Source: Plantibacter elymi (nom. nud.)
Lineage (GTDB): Bacteria > Actinomycetota > Actinomycetes > Actinomycetales > Microbacteriaceae
Direction: 5' to 3'
DNA: 64,000 bases
Assembly: GCF_900177795.1 (NCBI RefSeq)
Contig: NZ_FXWJ01000007.1
Location: 1 to 64,000 of the forward strand
Position numbers and translations under genes: made by a program. This document shows positions 1-8,535 of this stretch, one piece after another (the stretch's first letter is position 1; every line of letters begins with the position of its first letter). A model generated the notes under the pieces. The model was not told the DNA's origin. It searched no databases and saw only the letters and a list, made by a program, of their open reading frames with translations.

Positions 1-56
1 AGCTGCGCGGCGTATTCGTCGCCGACGCGGGTCGCGGTGCGGGTGGTCTCGGTCAT
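1..56 (-). CDS. 5' end of an unidentified minus-strand gene (partial)
   Basis: An ATG at 56 on the minus strand opens a frame that runs off the window edge. The visible N-terminus reads MTETTRTATRVGDEYAAQL. It is rich in Thr and polar residues, with no signal peptide visible. This is too short to assign a family. The start is plausible but unproven because no strong ribosome binding site is seen upstream, where the repeat array begins. Confidence 0.45.
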   Translation of the reverse strand, partial: MTETTRTATRVGDEYAAQ

Positions 57-126
57 GGAACCAGTCCACCATGGACCACTGACATTCCAGATGCCAGGTT
101 GCGTCGGCTGTGGAAGTTGTCCGTGT

Positions 127-411
127 GCCCTTCGACAAGCTCAGGGACCGAGAGAGGTTGCTCAGGGACCGAGAGAGGTTGCTCAGGGACCGGGAGAAGA
201 ACACCAGAGCCGGAGGTCCATCGCGTGCCCTTCGACAAGCTCAGGGACCGGAGAAGAGATACCGGCTTCGCGGGGTCTCTGGTGTGCCCTTCGACAGGCT
301 CAGGGACCGGAGAGGGGGCTCGGCGAACGGAGTGAATGCGGAGTGCACCTCTCCCGGTCACTGAGCCTGTCGAAGTGCCTACGCGAGCCCTTCGACAAGC
401 TCAGGGACCGG
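127..411. repeat. Array of TTCGACAAGCTCAGGGACC-type dispersed repeats
   Basis: Near-identical copies of a unit reading GCCCTTCGACAAGCTCAGGG plus ACCG(G) occur at about 127-150, 227-251, 286-310 and 387-411. One inverted copy lies at about 354-376, and shortened copies (TTGCTCAGGGACCGAGAG) lie at about 158-195. The copy at 286 and the inverted copy at 354 form a long inverted repeat. The unit is a known kind of interspersed non-coding repeat in actinobacterial genomes. Translated frames through it give only low-complexity peptides such as FDKLRDR or LRQAQGP and are not genes. The stretch from 57 to 467 otherwise shows no gene. Confidence 0.85.
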
Positions 412-467
412 GAGAGGATCACCGGAACGGGAGGTCCCAGGTTTGTCCAGGTGGAAGGGTTCCCCGG

Positions 468-890
468 CTACGCGGCTGCCGGGGCGGCGATGTTCACCAT
501 CCAAGCGACCCCGAAGCGGTCCTGCAGCATGCCGAAGGAGTCACCCCAGGGCGCCACCGTGAGTGGCTGCTGAACCGTCCCGCCGGCTGCAAGGTTGTCG
601 AAGTAGCCGGTCAGTTGCGCTTCGTCCTCGTTCGGCCCGCTCAGCGACATCGAGAAGTCGCTGCCCATGCTGTAGTCCATGTGCTTCGGGGTGTCCGACG
701 CCATGAAGACCACACCCGCATCACCCGTGAGCTGGGCGTGCATGACCAGATCCAGCTCGTCCGGTTCGACCTCGGCACCGAAGTCGCGGAAGGTCGACAC
801 CGTCAGTTCGCCGCCGAAGACCCCTTGATAGAACTCCATCGCTTCACGGGCTGTCCCGCGGAAGCCGAGGTACGGGTTGAGCGTCGTCAT
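468..890 (-). CDS. VOC (PhnB/glyoxalase-like) family protein
   Basis: This 140-residue protein has the typical PhnB-like opening (NPYLGFRGTAREAMEFYQGVFGG) and the closing WGDSFGMLQDRFGVAWMVN of the vicinal oxygen chelate fold. Family members bind a metal or small ligand in a paired beta-alpha-beta module. The actual substrate cannot be deduced here. The ATG at 890 follows an AAAGGGA ribosome binding site. The gene is divergent from the mshA-like gene and lies just after the repeat array. Function beyond the fold is unknown. Confidence 0.85.
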   Translation of the reverse strand: MTTLNPYLGFRGTAREAMEFYQGVFGGELTVSTFRDFGAEVEPDELDLVMHAQLTGDAGVVFMASDTPKHMDYSMGSDFSMSLSGPNEDEAQLTGYFDNLAAGGTVQQPLTVAPWGDSFGMLQDRFGVAWMVNIAAPAAA

Positions 891-1017
891 GATCGTCCCT
901 TTCGCCTGGGCGGGCGCATCGTTGCGCTCGTCTCGCGATCATTCTCACGCTCCGGCGTCGGATGCGCGAGCACGTTCTGGTGTCTCCGTCACGAGGGGCT
1001 CGGACGCCCACGGCTAC

Positions 1018-1023
1018 TAGGCT
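1018..1023 (+). promoter_or_regulatory. Probable -10 box of a leaderless mshA transcript
   Basis: TAGGCT ends 6 bases before the GTG start at 1030, and no Shine-Dalgarno sequence is present. That spacing puts the transcription start at or next to the start codon, as in leaderless actinobacterial mRNAs. No clear -35 box is seen. This is inferred from position and consensus only. Confidence 0.5.
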
Positions 1024-1029
1024 CATCTG

Positions 1030-2262
1030 GTGCCCTCGCAACCGCAGCCCCTCCGCATCGCGATGATCTCGCTCCACACCAGTCCCGGTGACGAGCCGGG
1101 TTCCGGTGACGCCGGCGGGATGAACGTCGTGGTCCGTCATCAGGCCGTCGCGATGGGTACAGCGGGCCACGAGGTCGACGTCATCACCCGGCGTTCTTCG
1201 GCCGACCAGCCGTCCGCCGCCTCCCTCGCCCACGGCGTGACCCTGCGCTTCCTCGACGCCGGTCCCGTCGAGCCGGTCGCGAAGGGTCGGCATGAGGAGT
1301 TCGTCGAGGACTTCCGCTCGGAACTCGCCCGACTACCGCGATACGACGTCCTGCACGCCCACCACTGGTTCTCCGGCATGGCCGCACTCCCCCTCGCGCG
1401 GGAGCTGGGGATCCCGCACGTGCAGAGCTTCCACAGCATCGCCGCCGAGTCCACCACGCCGCTCTCGCACGGTGAGCGCGCCGAGTCCCCCGGGCGCCTG
1501 GCCGGCGAGGCACGGCTCGCCGCGGAGTCGGACGCGGTCGTCGCGATCAGCGCGGCCGAAGCCGACACCGCGATCGTCCGGCTCGGAGCCCGTCCCGACC
1601 GGGTGTCGATCGTGCCACCCGGTGTCGACGGGACGCTCTTCCACCCGCTCGACGGTCCTCGTTCCGGTCGTCCGACCGCGGTGGTCGCTGGTCGCCTGCA
1701 TCCGCTGAAGGGCTTCGACCTCGCCATCGAGACCATCGCCGCGGTCGCGCCCGAGCTCCGCCCCGAACTCGTCATCGCCGGGGATGTCTCGGTCGACTAC
1801 GACCGCTACGCCGAGGAACTCGCCGCGCTCGCCCGCGACCTCGGTGTCGCCGACGACGTCCGCTTCGTCGGGCCGCAGTCGCGCGTCGGGCTCGCCACGC
1901 TGTTCCGCGAGAGCACGCTCGTGCTGGTCCCCTCACACTCGGAGACGTACGGTCTCGTCGCGCTGGAAGCCGCGGCGAGCGGTGTGCCGACCGTCGTGGC
2001 CGCCTCGGGCGGCTTGCGGGAGGCCGTCGTCGACGGCGAGACGGGCATCGTCATCGACTCCCGCGACCCGCAGGTCTGGGGGGCCGCCGTCTCGTCCATC
2101 CTCGGCGACCCGGAGCGCCTCGCGCAGCTCGGCTCGGCAGCGCGACGTCGGGCGGAGCGGTTCGACTGGCAGCGCTCGGGAGACGCCCTCGTCGACGTCT
2201 ACCGGACCCTGCTCGACACCACTCCGGCCGTCGTCACCGCCCCGGCGACCTCCGCCTCGTGA
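1030..2262 (+). CDS. mshA: MshA-like D-inositol-3-phosphate glycosyltransferase
   Basis: The 410-residue protein is a GT4-type, GT-B fold glycosyltransferase. The N-terminus reads MISLHTSPGDEPGSGDAGGM (from about residue 12), the hallmark of MshA. The second domain carries the EX7E-type motif around SETYGLVALEAAASG near the C-terminal third. MshA transfers GlcNAc from UDP-GlcNAc to 1L-myo-inositol-1-phosphate, the first step of mycothiol synthesis. The start is GTG at 1030 because it begins the conserved frame and follows a TAGGCT box. It overlaps the following deacetylase gene by 4 bases, so the two are probably co-translated. A related GT4 enzyme of other specificity is possible but less likely given that neighbour. 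Confidence 0.85.
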   Translation: MPSQPQPLRIAMISLHTSPGDEPGSGDAGGMNVVVRHQAVAMGTAGHEVDVITRRSSADQPSAASLAHGVTLRFLDAGPVEPVAKGRHEEFVEDFRSELARLPRYDVLHAHHWFSGMAALPLARELGIPHVQSFHSIAAESTTPLSHGERAESPGRLAGEARLAAESDAVVAISAAEADTAIVRLGARPDRVSIVPPGVDGTLFHPLDGPRSGRPTAVVAGRLHPLKGFDLAIETIAAVAPELRPELVIAGDVSVDYDRYAEELAALARDLGVADDVRFVGPQSRVGLATLFRESTLVLVPSHSETYGLVALEAAASGVPTVVAASGGLREAVVDGETGIVIDSRDPQVWGAAVSSILGDPERLAQLGSAARRRAERFDWQRSGDALVDVYRTLLDTTPAVVTAPATSAS

Positions 2263-3026
2263 ACCGCGGACTCCTCACGCTCGTCGACAGCGGGCGCACC
2301 GTCCTGTTCGCCCATGCGCACCCCGACGACGAGACGCTCGCCTCGGGTGCGCTCATCGCCGAGCTCGTGGACCACGGCGCTCGCGTCGTCCTCGTGACGG
2401 CCACGCGAGGCGAGCGCGGCGAGGTCGTCGACGGCCCTCTCCGGTCCCTCGCCGGCACCGCTGCACTCGCGTCCCACCGCGAGTCGGAGCTCGCCGCCGC
2501 CTGCCGGAAGCTCGGCGTGGCCGAGCAGTTCTGGTTGGGGACGAGTCCGGCGGCCCGGCCGGGGACGTCGACGCGATACGTTGACTCGGGCATGCGGTGG
2601 GTGCGCGAGGGACTCGCCGGCCCCGCTGACGACGTCTCCCCCGGCGCGTTCTCACTCGCGCCGCTCGACGACGTCGCCGACGACCTCGTCGCGCTCATCG
2701 GACACGTCTCGCCGGACCTGGTCATCAGCTACGACCACGGCGGCGGGTACGGTCACCCGGACCACCTCCGGATGCACGAGGCCGCGATCGTCGCGGCACG
2801 GAGGAGCGGGGTGCCGTTCGCGGAACTCGTGCACCACCGCACCGACCTCGAACCGCTGAGCGACGACGCCGTGTGGTTCCCACTCGAGCACCGCCTCCCG
2901 ATCGTCGCCGCGGCACTCGCGGAACACGCCAGCCAGCTGACGGTCGACGGCGAGCAGCTCGTGCACTCCGGCGGTCAGCGCGAGGACATCACCACCTCGG
3001 TGGGCCTGCGACTCCGGTCCCGCTAA
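2259..3026 (+). CDS. mshB: MshB-like PIG-L family deacetylase
   Basis: The 255-residue LmbE/PIG-L protein carries AHPDDE at residues 20-25 and GGGYGHPDH at 161-169. These supply the zinc ligands (H21, D24, H169) and the catalytic Asp (D23) of MshB. MshB deacetylates GlcNAc-inositol in mycothiol synthesis. The protein is shorter than the roughly 300-residue mycobacterial MshB, so a general PIG-L deacetylase is possible. Direct coupling to an mshA-like gene (GTG start inside the upstream stop) supports the mycothiol role. Its 3' end overlaps the convergent MFS gene by 4 bases. Confidence 0.75.
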   Translation: MNRGLLTLVDSGRTVLFAHAHPDDETLASGALIAELVDHGARVVLVTATRGERGEVVDGPLRSLAGTAALASHRESELAAACRKLGVAEQFWLGTSPAARPGTSTRYVDSGMRWVREGLAGPADDVSPGAFSLAPLDDVADDLVALIGHVSPDLVISYDHGGGYGHPDHLRMHEAAIVAARRSGVPFAELVHHRTDLEPLSDDAVWFPLEHRLPIVAAALAEHASQLTVDGEQLVHSGGQREDITTSVGLRLRSR

Positions 3027-4246
3027 GCGGTCGCCGGCTGGTTCCGGTGCTCCCGCGGCATGCGGGCCGCGAGCACGGGGACGAGCAGCATGAGCACGAC
3101 CGCGGAACCGAAGGCCGCGGGGAACGAGAAGGCGTCGAGCAGTGCGCCGGCGACCAGCGGGCCGACGATGGCGCCGAGGTCGGACGTCGCCTGGAAGACC
3201 GCGACGGCCCGACCACCCCGGCCACCCGCGGCGTCTCCGACGGCCGCCGCCGGAGCGGTCCCGAGGAAGGCCGCCGCGACACCGTAGACGCACAGGGCGA
3301 CGACCAGCAGCCAGAGCTCGCCGACGAACGGCATGGCGAGCAGCGCCGCCGCCGCGACCGGGAACGCGACGAGCATCGCGGGTCGCCGTCCGACGGTGTC
3401 GACGAAGCGACCGGCGGGACCGAGTGCGAGCGTCTGCGCGACAGCGGCGATCGCGAAGGCGATCCCGGTCCAGGCGGCCTCCTCGTGGAGTGCCTCCACG
3501 ACGAGGACCGGCACGAGTGCGCCTCGGACACCCATCGACGCCCACCCGTTGGCGAAGTTCGCGAGGAGCGCCGCCTGGTACCGGCGATCGGCGAGGACGG
3601 TGCGGAAGGGCTCGGCCTGCGTGGCGGTCTCGATTGGCGCGGCGATCCGACTGCCGCGCAGCATCACGAGTCCGAGGACGCCGGCGACCGCGAGGGTCCC
3701 GGCGTAGAAGAAGAAGGGTGCCGTGAGCGAGATGGTCGCGAGCAGGCCACCGACGGCCGGTCCCGCCATGCCGCCGACGAGGAACCCGCCCTGGTAGAAC
3801 CCGACCGCCCGTCCACGACGGTGCGGTGGGGTGGTGCGCAGCAGCAGCGTCATCGCGGCGACGGAGAACATCGCCGACCCGATCCCTCCGACCCCGCGGA
3901 GCAGGAGCAGCTGCGGATAGTCTGCCGCGAGCCCGACGAGCGCGCTCGACACCGCGACGATCCCGATGCCGGTGGCCAACACCACCCGCTCACCGATCCG
4001 GTCGACGAGCGCACCCACGAACGGGTTCGCGATGAGCCGCATGAGCGCGAAGACCGAAACGACCGCCCCGACCTCGAGGTAACCGACGCCAAAACTGCGC
4101 ACGTACACGGGCAGGACCGGGATCACGACACCGAACCCGAGCATCACGAAGAACGCGACACCGCCGAGGACGAGGACCTCGCGGCCGAGGGGCTCACGAG
4201 GAACGGCTCCCGCTCCGCCTGGACGACGGAACGGGAGCCGGATCAT
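3023..4246 (-). CDS. MFS transporter, 12-TM drug-efflux type
   Basis: The 407-residue hydrophobic protein has the 12-helix major facilitator pattern. It opens with FFVMLGFGVVIPVLPVYVRS and carries the loop 2-3 motif as FVGALVDRIGERVVLATG. The overall layout resembles TetA/MdtG-type proton-coupled efflux proteins. The substrate is unknown and no regulator is adjacent. The gene lies tail to tail with the MshB-like gene and has a short cytoplasmic N-terminus (MIRLPFRRPGG). Confidence 0.85.
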   Translation of the reverse strand: MIRLPFRRPGGAGAVPREPLGREVLVLGGVAFFVMLGFGVVIPVLPVYVRSFGVGYLEVGAVVSVFALMRLIANPFVGALVDRIGERVVLATGIGIVAVSSALVGLAADYPQLLLLRGVGGIGSAMFSVAAMTLLLRTTPPHRRGRAVGFYQGGFLVGGMAGPAVGGLLATISLTAPFFFYAGTLAVAGVLGLVMLRGSRIAAPIETATQAEPFRTVLADRRYQAALLANFANGWASMGVRGALVPVLVVEALHEEAAWTGIAFAIAAVAQTLALGPAGRFVDTVGRRPAMLVAFPVAAAALLAMPFVGELWLLVVALCVYGVAAAFLGTAPAAAVGDAAGGRGGRAVAVFQATSDLGAIVGPLVAGALLDAFSFPAAFGSAVVLMLLVPVLAARMPREHRNQPATA

Positions 4247-4267
4247 GCTCTCAGGGTATCGGTGCGA

Positions 4268-5311
4268 TCAGCCGATCGTCGCCGTGTCGATGACGAAGCG
4301 GTAGCGGACGTCGCTGCGGACCACGCGGTCGTAGGCGCCCTCGACCTCGTCGGCACCGATGAGCTCGATCTGCGAGCCGATGCCGTGCTCGGCGCAGAAG
4401 TCGAGCATCTCCTGCGTCTCGCGGATGCCGCCGATGTTCGAGCCGGCGAGCGAGCGGCGGCCACCGACGAGCGAGAACACCCGGAACTGCTGCGTGTTCT
4501 CGGGCAGTCCGACGAAGACCATCGAGCCGTTGAGCTTGAGGGTCGACAGGTAGGCGTCGATGTCGAGGTCGGCGGAGACCGTGTTGATGATGAGGTCGAA
4601 GCGTCCGCGGAGCGACTTCAGGGTGCCCTCTTCGCCGGTCGCGTAGTAGTGGTCGGCCCCGAAGCGCTTGCCGTCCTCCTCCTTCGAGGTCGTCTGGCTG
4701 AGCACGGTCACCTCTGCACCGAGGGCGTGGGCGATCTTGACGCCCATGTGACCGAGGCCACCCATCCCGACGATGGCGACCTGCTTGCCGGGACCGGCGC
4801 CCCAGTGCTTCAACGGCGAGTAGGTGGTGATGCCGGCGCACAGCAGGGGTGCCGCGACGTCGAGCTCGATGCCCTCGGGGATGCTCAGCACGTAGTTCTC
4901 GTCGGCGACGATCTGCTTGCTGTAGCCGCCGTAGGTGGGCTCGCCGTCGTACTCACGGCCGTTGTAGGTGGCGACGTTGCCCTTCAGGCAGAACTGATCC
5001 TCGCCGGCGAGACAGTTCTCACACTCGCGGCAGGAGTCGACGAAGCAGCCGATGCCGACGCGGTCGCCGACCTGGTGCTTGGTGACCGCGTCGCCGACCT
5101 CGGTGACGATGCCGGCGATCTCGTGGCCGGGGACCATCGGGAAGATGGCCTTGCCCCATTCCTCGCGGGCCTGGTGGATGTCGCTGTGGCAGATGCCGGC
5201 GTAGTGGACGTCGATGACGACGTCGTTGGCGCGCGGCGCACGGCGCTCGATGGTGCCGACCTCGAAAGGCGCGTCGGCGGTGGGCTTGATGATGGCGGCG
5301 ACGGTGGTCAT
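4268..5311 (-). CDS. Zinc-dependent NAD(P) alcohol dehydrogenase (cinnamyl/AdhC-type)
   Basis: This 347-residue medium-chain dehydrogenase shows catalytic zinc ligands C41 and H63-E64, the latter within PGHE. A structural zinc set lies at C94, C97, C100 and C108. The cofactor loop reads GMGGLGHMG. Length and motifs match the YahK/AdhC/cinnamyl alcohol dehydrogenase group, usually NADP-dependent reductases of aldehydes. The start is the ATG at 5311, preceded by a strong GAGGAG site 5 bases upstream, although the frame is open further back to 5752. It is probably a single-gene unit with a role in aldehyde detoxification. Confidence 0.9.
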   Translation of the reverse strand: MTTVAAIIKPTADAPFEVGTIERRAPRANDVVIDVHYAGICHSDIHQAREEWGKAIFPMVPGHEIAGIVTEVGDAVTKHQVGDRVGIGCFVDSCRECENCLAGEDQFCLKGNVATYNGREYDGEPTYGGYSKQIVADENYVLSIPEGIELDVAAPLLCAGITTYSPLKHWGAGPGKQVAIVGMGGLGHMGVKIAHALGAEVTVLSQTTSKEEDGKRFGADHYYATGEEGTLKSLRGRFDLIINTVSADLDIDAYLSTLKLNGSMVFVGLPENTQQFRVFSLVGGRRSLAGSNIGGIRETQEMLDFCAEHGIGSQIELIGADEVEGAYDRVVRSDVRYRFVIDTATIG

Positions 5312-5572
5312 AGGACTCCTCGGGCTGGGGGTGTTGGGGGTGCCGTGGGGCGGGATGCACGCGCCGGACAGCACGTTCGACGCTAGCAGCCCACTCCACC
5401 GGACGAACCCCCAAGGGACGATCACCCGAGCTGTGCTACGAGCGGTGCGGAGGTGTGAATCCCTGCAGAGTTGCTTGGCAGTTCCCGCAGAGGATCGGCC
5501 TCGGGGTGGCATCTCGCCGCGAACCCGAGCATGGTGGGGAACTCGTATTCGCGAACGGAACGGAGAACACAC

Positions 5573-5893
5573 ATGCTCACCCTGACCGAGAACGCCGGCC
5601 GAGTCGTCAAGACCCTCGCCGAGAACGCACCACTCACGCCGGGACTGGTCGTCCCGGACGACGCGTCGTCGCTCACGCACGGCGCCGGACTGCGCATCAG
5701 CAGCAGCTCCGACGACAACAACTTCGAAGTCACCATGACGGCGACGCCGCACGAGGCCGACCAGGTCATCGAGAGCGCCGGAGCCACCGTCTTCCTCGAG
5801 GAGTCCGCAGCCGTCGCCCTGAGCGACGCGGTCCTCGACGCGCAGATCGACGAGCAGGGCGGCGTCCGCTTCGCCCTCGGCAAAGCCGAATAG
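5573..5893 (+). CDS. HesB/IscA-like protein lacking all cysteines
   Basis: The 106-residue protein starts MLTLTENAGRVVKTLAEN and matches the HesB/IscA A-type Fe-S carrier fold in length and layout. It contains no cysteine at all, so the three conserved Cys ligands are missing and Fe-S binding in the usual way is not expected. Similar Cys-less relatives are common in actinobacteria and are often labelled adhesin or Fe-S assembly protein. The ATG at 5573 is preferred over earlier in-frame starts because the fold begins there. A strong terminator follows 17 bases after the stop. Confidence 0.75.
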   Translation: MLTLTENAGRVVKTLAENAPLTPGLVVPDDASSLTHGAGLRISSSSDDNNFEVTMTATPHEADQVIESAGATVFLEESAAVALSDAVLDAQIDEQGGVRFALGKAE

Positions 5894-5909
5894 CGCCCTG
5901 ATTCAGCAG

Positions 5910-5940
5910 AACGCCCGGTGATCCACGATCACCGGGCGTT
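5910..5940. terminator. Bidirectional intrinsic terminator
   Basis: A perfect 14-bp stem (AACGCCCGGTGATC, 5910-5923) pairs with 5927-5940 across a 3-base loop. It separates the convergent HesB-like and LigD-like genes and can serve both. There is no clear U tract, as is usual in this GC-rich group. Confidence 0.85.
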
Positions 5941-5957
5941 CGTGTGTCCGGGCGGGC

Positions 5958-6983
5958 TCAGTCCTCGGAGTGTCTGGCGCGACTCGGCTGCACCCGCGGC
6001 GGTTCGCCCGGCATCTTCGGGAAGTCGGGAGGGAACGGGAGCTCGCCCAGCCCCTGCTCGAGGTCCCGCTCCCACCACTGCAGGAGGACGTCGATGCGCC
6101 CGGCGGTGTCGTGCATGCCGGCCCACGGGTCTCCGGTCGTCCGGAGCCGCTCCGGGACGGTCCGCACCGTGAAGGCGCCCGGGTCGATCTCGGGGAGTTC
6201 GTCCCAGGTCACGGGGCACGAGACGGTCGCCGAGGCCAGCGCACGTGGGCTGTAGGCGCCGGCCATCGTCCGGTCGCGGTTCGCCTGGTTGTAGTCGACG
6301 AAGATGCGTTCACCGCGCTCCTCCTTCCACCACGAGGTCGTGACGCGGTCGGGATCCCGTCGCTCCAGTTCCCGAGCCGCCGCGATCACGGCGTGCCGGA
6401 CGTCGAGGAACTCGTGCTCCGGCTCGATGGGCGCGAACACGTGGACACCTCGGTTGCCGGAGGTCTTCACGAACCCGGTCAGGCCGACCTCCGTCAGCAG
6501 CTCCCGCAGCGAGCCCGCAACGCGCACGGCGTCGGCGAAGTCGGTTCCCGGCTGCGGGTCGAGGTCGATCCGCAGTTCGTCGGGATGGTCGGTGTCCGAT
6601 GCCCGTGACGGCCACGGATGGAACACGACCGTGTTCATCTGCGCGGCCCAGACGACCGCAGCGGCCTCGTCGAGGACGAGTTGCGGATGCCGCCGGCCAC
6701 TCGGATACACGACGTCGACCGCCCGGACGTACTCCGGTGCTCCTTTCGGCGGATTCTTCGAGAAGAACCACTCACCGTCCACGCCACCCGGGAACCGCTG
6801 CAGGGACACCGGACGGTCGCCGTTGGCGGCGAGGAAGGCCGGCGCGACCTCGATGAGGTATTCCGCGAGCTCCCGCTTCGTGACACCGGACTCCTCCCAG
6901 AGCACGCGGTCGGGACTGGAGAGACGCACCTCGCGGTCGCCGTGCGGTCCGGGGACGGTGAGGACGATCGCGGTGCTGGCCAT
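5958..6983 (-). CDS. Stand-alone LigD-type polymerase (primase-polymerase) domain
   Basis: The 341-residue protein matches the polymerase module of bacterial LigD. The catalytic pair D140 and D142 sits in ELRIDLDPQPG, followed by VKTSGNRGVHVFAP and a late DYNQANRDRTMAGAYSPRA motif. LigD-PolDom fills gaps and adds nucleotides during non-homologous end joining. There is no ligase or nuclease domain and no Ku gene in the window. The ATG at 6983 lies 7 bases after TACGGT, fitting a leaderless start. A GTG at 6992 is an alternative. Such separate PolDom proteins are common in actinobacteria. Confidence 0.88.
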   Translation of the reverse strand: MASTAIVLTVPGPHGDREVRLSSPDRVLWEESGVTKRELAEYLIEVAPAFLAANGDRPVSLQRFPGGVDGEWFFSKNPPKGAPEYVRAVDVVYPSGRRHPQLVLDEAAAVVWAAQMNTVVFHPWPSRASDTDHPDELRIDLDPQPGTDFADAVRVAGSLRELLTEVGLTGFVKTSGNRGVHVFAPIEPEHEFLDVRHAVIAAARELERRDPDRVTTSWWKEERGERIFVDYNQANRDRTMAGAYSPRALASATVSCPVTWDELPEIDPGAFTVRTVPERLRTTGDPWAGMHDTAGRIDVLLQWWERDLEQGLGELPFPPDFPKMPGEPPRVQPSRARHSED

Positions 6984-7053
6984 GTCGGACACCGTACGCC
7001 GACGGCACCCTACTGTCAGGAGGCTTGCGCTCGACGAGGCAGGGCCGTCCCGC

Positions 7054-8535
7054 TCAGCCCAGGTGGACGGCCTGCTGGTCGCCCGAGGGCAGGAGGTCCT
7101 CCTTGCGACCGCGGATGCAGACGATGGCGATGACACTCGCGATCACGAGGCCGACCGCAGCCGCGATGAACGCCGCCGAGTAGCCCTGGGTGAACGCCAC
7201 GAGCTGCGACGCCTGATCGGTGACCGTCGCCTGGTCGGTGACACTCGCGTACACCGTGGTGAAGACCGACAGGCCGATCGACCCACCGATCTGCATGGAG
7301 GCGTTCGCCGTGGCGGAGGCCGCACCGGCGTCGTGCGGGGCGACACCCGTCAGCGCGAGGTTCTGCATCGGGACGAAGATCATCGCCATGCCGATCCCGA
7401 GCACCAGGAGCGCCGGCAGCACCTGGACGAAGTAGTCGCCGTCGGCCGTGATGCGGCTGAGGTACACGAGGGCGGCCGCCGCGATGAGCGGACCGATGAT
7501 GAGCAGCGGGCGCGGGCCGATGGCCGGCAGGAGCTTCGTGGCGATCGGGGCGACGATCATGATCGCGACGGTCATCGGGAGGGTCGCGATGCCGGCCTCG
7601 AGCGGCGGGAAGCCGAGCACGATCTGCAGGTGGAACGTCAGGTAGAGCAGGGCCCCGATCATGACGCTGCCGACGATCATCTGCATGAGGAAGGCACCGC
7701 CGCGGACCCGGTCCGCCACGATGCGCAGCGGGAGCAGTGGCTGCGCAACGCGCATCTCGATGAAGACGAAGAGGGAGAGGAGTCCCGCACCGAGCGCGAG
7801 GAAGCCGATGGTGTCGGCGCTCCCCCAGCCGCCCTCGGCCAGCGTGAAGCCGTAGACGAGGGAGCCGAGGCCCAGGATGACGGTGATCGCGCCGAGCCAG
7901 TCGTAGCGGTTGTCGCCCTCGGCCTTGCTCTCGGTCACGAGGATGAGGCCGGCGATGAGTCCGACGATCACGAACGGCACGTTGACGAGGAGGCACCAGC
8001 GCCAGTCGACGAACTCGGTGAGCACGCCGCCGAGGATCAGACCCACGGCCGCCCCAGCACCGGCGACGGTGCCGAAGACGGCGAAGGCCGTGTTGCGGTC
8101 GCGTCCGTGGGAGAAGGTGACGGTGAGGAGCGCGAGTGCGGCAGGTGCCATGAGCGCGGCGAACACGCCCTGCAGTCCGCGGGCGATGATGAGCTCGGTC
8201 CCGCTCTGGGCGAACCCGCCGAAGGCCGATGCGGCGCCGAAGCCGACCATGCCGACCAGGTAGGTGCGCTTCCGACCCCAGTAGTCGGCGATACGGCCAC
8301 CGAGCAGCAGCAGCGCGCCGAACGCGAGCGCGTAGGCCGTGACGACCCACTGACGCTGCGTGTCGGACAGCTCGAGCTCCTGCTGGGCTGCCGGGAGGGC
8401 GATGTTCACGATCGTGCCGTCGAGGACGACGATGAGCTGCGTCATCGCGAGGACGACGAGGACCCACCAGCGGCGGGCCGGGGAACCGGACGGTGCTGTG
8501 GTGGGATGCGATGCGGTGGCTGCGGATGCAGACAA
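7054..8535 (-). CDS. MFS transporter of the DHA2 (EmrB/QacA) family, TTG start
   Basis: The 493-residue protein has the 14-helix DHA2 pattern. It shows LDGTIVNIALPAAQ in helix 1, GGRIADYWGRKRTYLVG (motif A), and a Gly-rich helix 5 (FGTVAGAGAAVGLILGG, motif C). Such proteins export drugs, dyes or natural products using the proton gradient. The start is taken as TTG at 8535 because a perfect GGAGG lies 6 bases upstream. The frame further upstream (to 8601) has unlikely composition. No local regulator is seen. Confidence 0.85.
   Translation of the reverse strand: MSASAATASHPTTAPSGSPARRWWVLVVLAMTQLIVVLDGTIVNIALPAAQQELELSDTQRQWVVTAYALAFGALLLLGGRIADYWGRKRTYLVGMVGFGAASAFGGFAQSGTELIIARGLQGVFAALMAPAALALLTVTFSHGRDRNTAFAVFGTVAGAGAAVGLILGGVLTEFVDWRWCLLVNVPFVIVGLIAGLILVTESKAEGDNRYDWLGAITVILGLGSLVYGFTLAEGGWGSADTIGFLALGAGLLSLFVFIEMRVAQPLLPLRIVADRVRGGAFLMQMIVGSVMIGALLYLTFHLQIVLGFPPLEAGIATLPMTVAIMIVAPIATKLLPAIGPRPLLIIGPLIAAAALVYLSRITADGDYFVQVLPALLVLGIGMAMIFVPMQNLALTGVAPHDAGAASATANASMQIGGSIGLSVFTTVYASVTDQATVTDQASQLVAFTQGYSAAFIAAAVGLVIASVIAIVCIRGRKEDLLPSGDQQAVHLG

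Noticed and set aside
127-411. Possible CRISPR array in the repeated stretch near the left end
   Set aside because: Spacing between copies is irregular, one copy is inverted, some copies touch each other and no cas genes are present.
37-573. Open frames through the repeat array coding for peptides such as PSTSSGT or FDKLRDR
   Set aside because: They are translations of the DNA repeat in several frames and overlap the VOC gene; no ribosome binding site or conserved fold.
2873-5386. An 837-codon open frame on the plus strand opposite the MFS and alcohol dehydrogenase genes
   Set aside because: It lies antisense to two clear families and has the Arg/Asp/Gly-rich composition of a GC-rich shadow frame.
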